This document shows positions 1 to 4,722 of a stretch of DNA of 5,490 nucleotides, one piece after another. The notes under the pieces were generated by a model. It did not search any database. It saw only the letters and a list, made by a program, of their open reading frames with translations, and was not told the origin of the DNA. This DNA is from Cyclobacteriaceae bacterium. Lineage in GTDB: Bacteria; Bacteroidota; Bacteroidia; Cytophagales; Cyclobacteriaceae. Position 1 is the stretch's first letter; each line of letters opens with the position of its first letter. A program made the translations under genes and the position numbers. Location: the NCBI GenBank assembly GCA_025363495.1, contig JANYDR010000508.1:1-5490 (forward strand), in the 5' to 3' direction.

Positions 1-479
1 AATTTTGGATCCATCGGGCGATTGAAGAATATGATCTTGCCCTTTACGGCCGTGCCAAGCTCTTTTAATTCATCAATGCTTTTTACTTCTATCACACCAG
101 CCGTGATTCCAGGTCCGGTACCGATCGATCCTCCAAGTGCACACACGGCTACGTAATGTGTTCCAAATTTTTCAGACTTGATCTTTGCAATTTCCCTTTG
201 TCCGCGAACCCAATGTGGGACCATAACGGGTTGCAGCCATACGGAATCGAAGTGCAAGCTCTTCATTAGATCGGCGCTCCATTTAACAGCAGCGGCGGCA
301 CCAGGTGATCCCGAAAGGCGCGGTCCTATTTTGGAAGTGAGGTCGCGGAGCATTTCGTATGATTGACCTTTGCTGAGCTCTTCGTCGTAGAGCTGACGGA
401 TGTTGGGCTTATAGTCGGGTTGGGAATAGGAAAGTGAGGTGATGAGTGTGAAGAATAAAATGGGAAGGGATTTGGGCAT
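1..479 (-). CDS. Secreted M28-family zinc peptidase, N-terminal part (cut by window edge)
   Basis: This frame is open from an ATG at 477-479 to the left edge, giving 159 residues with no stop. Residues 1-19 look like a Sec signal peptide: a basic start, a hydrophobic stretch, then SYS before Gln20, a typical Bacteroidota cleavage site. Residues 51-60 (IGPRLSGSPG) match the conserved N-terminal segment of Bacteroidota M28 aminopeptidase/carboxypeptidase Q-like proteins. Residues about 125-153, with a GVIEVKSIDELK segment and then KGKIIFFN, look like the start of the PA (protease-associated) domain inserted in this family. The zinc ligands and catalytic Glu would lie beyond the window, so activity cannot be judged. 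Family members act outside the cytoplasm on peptides or dipeptides. It is separated from the sugar genes by about 600 gene-free bases and is probably an independent unit. No ribosome binding site stands out before the ATG. An aminopeptidase versus carboxypeptidase role is undecided. Confidence 0.85.
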   Translation of the reverse strand, partial: MPKSLPILFFTLITSLSYSQPDYKPNIRQLYDEELSKGQSYEMLRDLTSKIGPRLSGSPGAAAAVKWSADLMKSLHFDSVWLQPVMVPHWVRGQREIAKIKSEKFGTHYVAVCALGGSIGTGPGITAGVIEVKSIDELKELGTAVKGKIIFFNRPMDPK

Positions 480-590
480 GGAGATGGATTAAGGGTTTAA
501 GTTAAAAAAGTTTGGGCAGAGAGTAAAAAGATTCTAAGGTCACGATTCAATAGACTAATATTCTTACCAAACTTTAACTCTACACAATGC

Positions 591-972
591 ATTAACCGCA
601 GAGCACGCGGAGGAAATTCACGCCCGCCTGAAACGGAACGGACAGGCAAAGTGCGCTGAGCTTTTGAGGGTCATAAGAATGCTGAGGCTGCCTTCGGCAG
701 AACTCAATGTATTAAGTGTGTAACTTTGTTATAGAGTGCGCCACCGACTTTGACGAATGACCCCAGCGGGGTCAGATCTTTGTAACCCTGAGCTTAGCTC
801 AGGGTAGGCGAAACGCCTGGATGGTCGCGCGCCATAGACAACCTTCATCGATCTTCTTATGATCTGGCGCGCAACTGATGAAATGAAATTTAATATCGAA
901 AATGTTCCGTACTTACAGCACGGTGACCCAATAATCAATTCGTCTCTACAAAGGTTTAGTCCCTCCGGGACT
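591..972. repeat. Palindrome-rich intergenic repeat element
   Basis: The gene-free stretch 480-1074 holds no credible gene. Positions 480-590 show nothing recognisable, but 591-972 is dense in short inverted repeats. These are CCGC/GCGG at 596-610; CTGCC-ttc-GGCAG at 688-700, flanked by TGAG/CTCA; TGACCCC-agc-GGGGTCA at 758-774; ACCCTGAGCT-t-AGCTCAGGGT at 785-805; AGGCG-aaa-CGCCT at 806-818; GCGCGCCA at 827-834 with TGGCGCGC at 865-872; and AGTCCC-tcc-GGGACT at 958-972. All arms listed are perfect. An 88-codon open frame on the minus strand (729-995) reads through these palindromes and yields a peptide resembling the spurious proteins often predicted from Bacteroidota intergenic repeats, so it is not called as a gene. 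The pattern suggests a mobile, REP-like or structured-RNA element, but its class is not established. No transposase is present here. Confidence 0.6.
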
Positions 973-1007
973 TTTATATACAAGTCACGCGACACACAGG
1001 TAAAATA

Positions 1008-1068
1008 ATTCGGTTATCTACTAATTCGGTCGCGGACACTCCATTAACGAATTGACAAATAACCGAAT
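1008..1068. repeat. Inverted repeat just past the end of the first isomerase gene
   Basis: ATTCGGTTAT at 1008-1017 and its exact reverse complement ATAACCGAAT at 1059-1068 form 10-base arms around a 41-base centre. A further ATTCGGT sits in the centre at 1024-1030. It begins six bases beyond the TAA of the 1075-1959 gene. Read on the minus strand, the second arm is followed by TATTTTACC, so it could act as a weak transcription terminator. The long loop and short T-run make this uncertain. Confidence 0.45.
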
Positions 1069-1074
1069 CAACAA

Positions 1075-1959
1075 TTACCCAAGTGTCTTTAAGTAAACAA
1101 TATCCGCCTTTACACTTTCTGATGATGTCATATTAGCTGGATATGTATCATGTTCCATATACCAATGCTTTAACCCAGCATGATCTGCATGAGCAAGCAA
1201 CGCCTTGAAATCAATAGAACCTGTTCCTGCAATTGCATTCTTTTTAGGATCTGCTTTATCCATATCCTTGATATGCCACTGCTCAAATCGTCCCGGATAT
1301 TTCATGAAATAATCCGTTGGCTTATTTCCGGAGAAAATGGTCCAATACAAGTCTAACTCCATTCCTACCATTTTTGGATCAAGCTGTGCAAGCATCAGGT
1401 CGTAGGGAACTTTACCATCGATCTTGTTGAATTCAAAATCGTGATTGTGGTAGTTCAATCGCAGTCCATACTTGTTGGTCATCTCCGCGGCTTTATTCAT
1501 GCTGTCGCACACGAATTTATAATCATCCAGTGTGACACGTTCATCTGCATTCAGATATGCAACTACCATAAACTCCTGCCCTGCTACCTTTGCATCGGCA
1601 CAGGCACGCTCCCATTCGTTGAGAATAGAACCTTTAATTGCTTTAGTCCTTTCGTTCTTTCCAAGCTGATAATGACCACTCGTAAGTCTCATTCCAAGGC
1701 TCCTGACATACTCACCAAATTCTTTCGCTGCCAACCCAAACAACTTGCCATCATTGTAACCAAATGCCTCAAGGTCCTGATAACCAAGATCAGCTAACAT
1801 CTTTAATACACCTTTGGGATCCTTTCCAATCACATCGCGAACGGTATACAACTGCAATCCAATTCTGTACTTTGAAGCTGGCATTGAAAATCCTGGCAAC
1901 ACAATCGCCGATCCTACAGCGGCTAATGCAGCTGATTGAATAAATTCTCTTCTTTTCAT
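1075..1959 (-). CDS. Tat-exported TIM-barrel sugar phosphate isomerase/epimerase family protein (paralogue 1)
   Basis: This 294-residue protein belongs to the AP-endonuclease-2-like (xylose isomerase-like) TIM-barrel family, which isomerises, epimerises or eliminates sugars and keto-sugars using a divalent metal. It starts MKRREFIQ, a twin-arginine motif, followed by a hydrophobic stretch to about residue 25, so it is expected to be folded in the cytoplasm and exported to the periplasm. There is no lipobox. The barrel begins at YRIGLQLYTVRD (31-42). Likely metal ligands, by analogy with the family, are Glu176 (in HNHDFEF), Asp203 (in ELDLYW), His229 (in QWHIKD) and Glu269 (in WYMEHD). Its length is normal for the family. 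It follows its paralogue at 1985-2839 after only 25 bases, so the two are probably co-transcribed. The two proteins share roughly 60% identity by eye. This copy has about six extra residues near 105-116. The substrate is unknown, and despite the family name a phosphorylated sugar is unlikely in the periplasm. Confidence 0.9.
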   Translation of the reverse strand: MKRREFIQSAALAAVGSAIVLPGFSMPASKYRIGLQLYTVRDVIGKDPKGVLKMLADLGYQDLEAFGYNDGKLFGLAAKEFGEYVRSLGMRLTSGHYQLGKNERTKAIKGSILNEWERACADAKVAGQEFMVVAYLNADERVTLDDYKFVCDSMNKAAEMTNKYGLRLNYHNHDFEFNKIDGKVPYDLMLAQLDPKMVGMELDLYWTIFSGNKPTDYFMKYPGRFEQWHIKDMDKADPKKNAIAGTGSIDFKALLAHADHAGLKHWYMEHDTYPANMTSSESVKADIVYLKTLG

Positions 1960-1984
1960 ATGTTAATAATTTTGATGTTTAAGT

Positions 1985-2839
1985 CTAAAGTGTTTTCAGA
2001 TATCCAATACTTGCCTTCACACTTTCGGTCGAGCTGACAGGATATTCTTCTTGCTCCATATACCAATGTTTCAATCCAGCTTCCTGGGCCTTTGCCAGTA
2101 ATTTCCTAAAATCGATGGTGCCAGTCCCAATATCGGTGTTCTTCTTGCGATCGGTTTTATCCATGTCTTTAATATGCCATTGCTCAAAACGACCCGGATA
2201 CTTCTTAAAATAATCCAATGGATCGGCACCAGCATACACTACCCAATAAAGATCCATCTCCATTCCCACAAGCTTAGGATCAAGCTGTGACAACATCACG
2301 TCATACGGTAACTGACCATCGATCTTCGTGAATTCAAAATCGTGATTGTGATAATTCAAACGAATGCCATATTTTTTACATACTTCACCTCTCTTATTCA
2401 TAAGGTCGCATGCCGCTTTATATGAATCAATTGATGCTCTGGCCTCATTAGGTATACTTCCAAAGCCCATAAACTCCTGTCCAGCCTCTTTAGCTTCTGA
2501 CACAGCTTTCTCCCATTCGCTACCATCATCACTTGCTTTGCCAAGTCCATAGTGACCACTCGTTACCTGCATACCTAAACTTTTAACATACGAGTTAAAG
2601 TCCTTCGAGGTCATTCCAAATAATATCCCTTTATTGTAACCATAAGTTTCCAGATGCTTGTATCCAAGATCAGCGAGCAACTTCAAATTGCCTTTTGGAT
2701 CTTTGGGCACGACATCGCGCAGGGTATATAATTGTATTCCAATCTGGTATTTGGAAGCCGGCAATGATAAACCCGGTAAAGCAATCGCTGCACCGACAAC
2801 TGCCAGTGCACCACTCTGCATAAATTGTCTTCTGTTCAT
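1985..2839 (-). CDS. Tat-exported TIM-barrel sugar phosphate isomerase/epimerase family protein (paralogue 2)
   Basis: This 284-residue protein belongs to the same AP-endonuclease-2-like TIM-barrel family as its downstream neighbour and is transcribed before it. It starts MNRRQFMQ, a twin-arginine motif, followed by an Ala/Val-rich hydrophobic segment ending in LPGLSLPAS near residue 29, which predicts Tat export to the periplasm. The candidate metal ligands of the family are all present: Glu169 (HNHDFEF), Asp196 (EMDLYW), His222 (QWHIKD) and Glu262 (WYMEQE). The core segments PASKY, KDPKG, LADLGY, LNYHNHDFEF, YPGRFEQWHIKDMDK and GLKHWYME are identical in both copies. The loops around 100-108 and 124-135 and the Glu262 surroundings differ, so substrate range may differ. 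The ATG at 2837-2839 is chosen because it directly precedes the Tat motif. The gene sits 117 bases after the cytochrome gene, with a hairpin between them, so it may be read either by read-through or from its own promoter. Confidence 0.9.
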   Translation of the reverse strand: MNRRQFMQSGALAVVGAAIALPGLSLPASKYQIGIQLYTLRDVVPKDPKGNLKLLADLGYKHLETYGYNKGILFGMTSKDFNSYVKSLGMQVTSGHYGLGKASDDGSEWEKAVSEAKEAGQEFMGFGSIPNEARASIDSYKAACDLMNKRGEVCKKYGIRLNYHNHDFEFTKIDGQLPYDVMLSQLDPKLVGMEMDLYWVVYAGADPLDYFKKYPGRFEQWHIKDMDKTDRKKNTDIGTGTIDFRKLLAKAQEAGLKHWYMEQEEYPVSSTESVKASIGYLKTL

Positions 2840-2867
2840 ACTGAAAATGATTCGGTTCTAAAATCAA

Positions 2868-2891
2868 AGACCAGACTTCGAGGTCTGGTCT
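2868..2891. terminator. Hairpin between cytochrome and tandem isomerase genes (possible terminator)
   Basis: AGACCAGAC (2868-2876) and GTCTGGTCT (2883-2891) are exact reverse complements with a 6-base loop. On the minus strand, the transcribed direction, the stem is followed by TTGATTTTAG, an interrupted T-run. This suggests a moderate intrinsic terminator 66 bases past the cytochrome stop and 28 bases before the next start codon. Being so close to that start codon, it could instead be an attenuating or stabilising 5' leader structure for the isomerase pair. Confidence 0.5.
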
Positions 2892-2956
2892 GTTAAATTA
2901 GCAATAATCCGGATTCAAACGTTTGTGAAAGGTATCCAGACGGTTAAAAAGCTCTT

Positions 2957-3367
2957 TTAGTGCTCCTTTTCTCCATCCAGTGATAACACATACTTTGCCA
3001 TTTTTTCGGCATCGGCAACAGAAAGATCAGGATGTCCATTCATAGGAACTTCTCCCCATACACCTGATCCGCCTTTAATGATCTTGTCAGCTAGCATCTT
3101 TACATTGGCTTCGGTGAAATCATATTTCTTGGCAACTTCAAGATGTGCTGGTCCTATGATCTTGTTTGTCTTGTGATGACAGGTCTTGCAGTCAGAACCG
3201 TTTACCAGGGCTTCTCCCTGTGCAATGACATCAACTCCTGATTGAGCTTCAGCTTTGCTTTCATTGGCAACATATTCTTCTGTGTTGCTACTTTCTTTTT
3301 TTCCTCCGCAAGAAGCTACCAGCGTGATCATCACTATAACTGACAGGAAATAAATAATCTTATTCAT
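2957..3367 (-). CDS. Lipoprotein class I mono-heme cytochrome c
   Basis: This 136-residue exported electron carrier has a lipoprotein signal peptide at residues 1-19, ending VAS before Cys20, followed by GGKKE. That predicts a lipid anchor on the periplasmic side of a membrane. A flexible, charged linker follows to about residue 45. The single heme site is CKTCH at 60-64 (Cys60, Cys63, His64 as axial ligand). GVWGEVPM at 102-109 supplies the likely axial Met109, as in small c551/c552-type domains. The open frame extends 24 codons upstream to 3439, but the ATG at 3365-3367 is preferred because only it puts the signal peptide at the N-terminus. It also leaves a 10-base gap to the preceding isomerase stop rather than a 62-base overlap. 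The gene is almost certainly co-transcribed with that isomerase. In Bacteroidota such small cytochromes often accept electrons from periplasmic sugar or alcohol dehydrogenases. The partner is not visible here. Confidence 0.88.
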   Translation of the reverse strand: MNKIIYFLSVIVMITLVASCGGKKESSNTEEYVANESKAEAQSGVDVIAQGEALVNGSDCKTCHHKTNKIIGPAHLEVAKKYDFTEANVKMLADKIIKGGSGVWGEVPMNGHPDLSVADAEKMAKYVLSLDGEKEH

Positions 3368-3377
3368 CTTTTTAGTT

Positions 3378-4430
3378 TTAAAGGCCAAGTACTTTTTTGT
3401 TGAGGGAGGTATTCTTACCGGTTCCGGCAAAATCATCAAATGCTTTTTCCGTTACCTGGATAATATGATTTTTTATAAAAGGCGCACCTTCAGCAGCTCC
3501 TTGCTCCGGATGTTTGATACAACACTCCCACTCAAGTACCGCCCAACCAGCATAATCATATTGTGCCAGTTTCGAGAAGATTGACTTGAAATCAACTTGC
3601 CCGTCTCCTAACGAACGGAATCTTCCGGGACGGTCAATCCATCCCTGATAACCGCCATACACACCGCTCTTTCCAGTCTTATTAAACTCGGCATCCTTCA
3701 CGTGATACATCTTTATGAACGTATGATAGAAATCAATGTATTGAAGGTAATCAAGCTGCTGCAATACGAAATGGCTTGGGTCGTATAGGATATTACAACG
3801 TGTATGCTTGCCGGTAGCTTCCCAGAATCTTTCAAACGTGATCCCGTCATGAAGATCTTCTCCCGGATGGATCTCATAACAAAGGTCAATTCCGTTCTTA
3901 TCAAATGTATTGAGGATCGGAAGCCATCGCTTTGCTAATTCTTTAAAGCCATCTTCAACCAATCCCGCAGGGCGTTGAGGCCATGGGTAAACAGTGTGCC
4001 ACATCAACGCTCCTGAAAAAGTAGCGTGTGCTTTCAATCCCAGATTCTTACTTGCTTTAGCAGCATATTTTAATTGATCCACTGCCCACGCAGTTCTTTC
4101 TTTCGGTTTGCCGTGAACCGACTTCGGCGCAAAGCCATCGAACATTTCATTATACGCCGGATGTACAGCAACTAATTGTCCCTGAAGGTGCGTTGATAAC
4201 TCTGTGATCTGAAGACCACACGATTCAACGATGCCCTTCAACTCATCGCAATAGTCTTTACTCTCGGCTGCTTTTTTAAGATCAATGCATCGCCCGTCCC
4301 ATGAAGGAATTTGTACACCAACGTATCCAAGTGAAGCAGCCCACTTACAGATCGTTTTTAAATTATTGAAAGGTGGCTGATCACCCATGAATTGAGCGAG
4401 GAAGATGGCGGGGCCCTGGATGTTTTTCAT
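3378..4430 (-). CDS. Cytoplasmic TIM-barrel sugar phosphate isomerase/epimerase
   Basis: This 350-residue protein is of the AP-endonuclease-2-like TIM-barrel family but of a different subfamily from the two Tat-exported copies: it is longer and has no signal peptide (MKNIQGPAIFLAQFMGD), so it is expected in the cytoplasm. Candidate metal ligands are Glu186 (CYEIHPGE), Asp217 (LYDPSHF), His243 (MYHVKD) and Glu300 (VLEWECC). His81 (STHLQG) and His220 are conserved-looking active-site candidates. The segment around 251-280 (SGVYGGYQGW to SLGDGQVD) forms an extended loop before the last strands. Proteins of this type are commonly encoded beside Gfo/Idh/MocA oxidoreductases, as here (4723-5490), which suggests that one enzyme's product is the other's substrate. 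The cytochrome gene follows after 10 bases. The ATG at 4428-4430 is chosen as the first in frame and directly before the family-typical N-terminus. The actual substrate cannot be read from the sequence. Confidence 0.9.
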   Translation of the reverse strand: MKNIQGPAIFLAQFMGDQPPFNNLKTICKWAASLGYVGVQIPSWDGRCIDLKKAAESKDYCDELKGIVESCGLQITELSTHLQGQLVAVHPAYNEMFDGFAPKSVHGKPKERTAWAVDQLKYAAKASKNLGLKAHATFSGALMWHTVYPWPQRPAGLVEDGFKELAKRWLPILNTFDKNGIDLCYEIHPGEDLHDGITFERFWEATGKHTRCNILYDPSHFVLQQLDYLQYIDFYHTFIKMYHVKDAEFNKTGKSGVYGGYQGWIDRPGRFRSLGDGQVDFKSIFSKLAQYDYAGWAVLEWECCIKHPEQGAAEGAPFIKNHIIQVTEKAFDDFAGTGKNTSLNKKVLGL

Positions 4431-4474
4431 ATTGAGAGGGTGTAATGATTATGAAATTTTATTTCTTTATTAAG

Positions 4475-4570
4475 TTAGAAAGTAGGCAGTTGACAATAGG
4501 CAGTAGGCAAAGTGTTGTCATGAGTCACGATATATTTATCAAATGCCTGGTATTCTGGATTGTTTTTCAT
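4475..4570 (-). other. Possible 31-codon reading frame or gene remnant
   Basis: An ATG at 4568-4570 opens a 31-codon frame ending in TAA at 4475-4477. The first part (MKNNPEYQAFDKYIVTHDN) looks protein-like. The second part (LPTAYCQLPT) is simply the translation of the AGGCAGT repeat. It may be the 5' remnant of a gene interrupted by the repeat, a tiny real gene, or chance. There is no good ribosome binding site and no recognised family. Confidence 0.2.
4482..4520. repeat. Short TAGGCAGT direct repeats with nested inverted repeat
   Basis: TAGGCAGT occurs at 4483-4490 and 4497-4504, followed directly by a partial third copy, AGGCA, at 4505-4509. TGACAA at 4491-4496 pairs with TTGTCA at 4515-4520. 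This resembles the degenerate AGGCAGT-type intergenic filler repeats seen in Bacteroidota genomes. It lies about 50 bases upstream of the cytoplasmic isomerase start, so it is in the presumed leader or promoter zone. Confidence 0.5.
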
Positions 4571-4640
4571 GCGGAGGATAAATTATAATTATTACGTTCT
4601 ATTTCAAAATAGGGTATTAGATATGAGGAATTAGGTATTG

Positions 4641-4715
4641 GGCATTAGGCATTGGGAGATCCGACAAATATACCGCGATGCATTTCCTAGTGCCTAATTC
4701 CCAATGCCTAATACC
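4641..4715. repeat. Inverted repeat of ATTAGGCATTGGGA units after the oxidoreductase gene
   Basis: The 17-base segment at 4641-4657 (GGCATTAGGCATTGGGA) matches the reverse complement of 4699-4715 at 16 of 17 positions; on the minus strand the single difference is a G-T wobble. The arms enclose 41 bases. The left side is itself built of degenerate units (TTAGGTATTGGGCATTAGGCATTGGG), so the arms can pair in more than one register; 4637-4650 also pairs with 4692-4705 with one mismatch. It starts 7 bases past the stop of the oxidoreductase gene and could end its transcript, though no T-run follows the stem on the minus strand. Confidence 0.6.
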
Positions 4716-4722
4716 CCGTTCT

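Noticed and set aside
178..366. A 62-codon plus-strand frame
   Set aside because: It is antisense to the M28 peptidase frame, which is open to the window edge and has a signal peptide and family motifs.
480..600. A Bacteroidota-type promoter (-7 TAnnTTTG) upstream of the peptidase gene
   Set aside because: The best match, TAAAGTTTG on the minus strand, has a spacer one base too long and no convincing -33 element at the right distance.
729..995. An 88-codon open frame on the minus strand
   Set aside because: It is read through several perfect palindromes, has no recognisable domain, and resembles the spurious translations of Bacteroidota intergenic repeats.
1441..1797. A 118-codon open frame on the plus strand
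   Set aside because: It lies wholly antisense to the first Tat-exported isomerase, which has clear family motifs. The plus-strand peptide shows no domain.
4482..4715. A CRISPR array
   Set aside because: The repeat units are only 7-17 bases, degenerate and irregularly spaced, and no cas gene is present.
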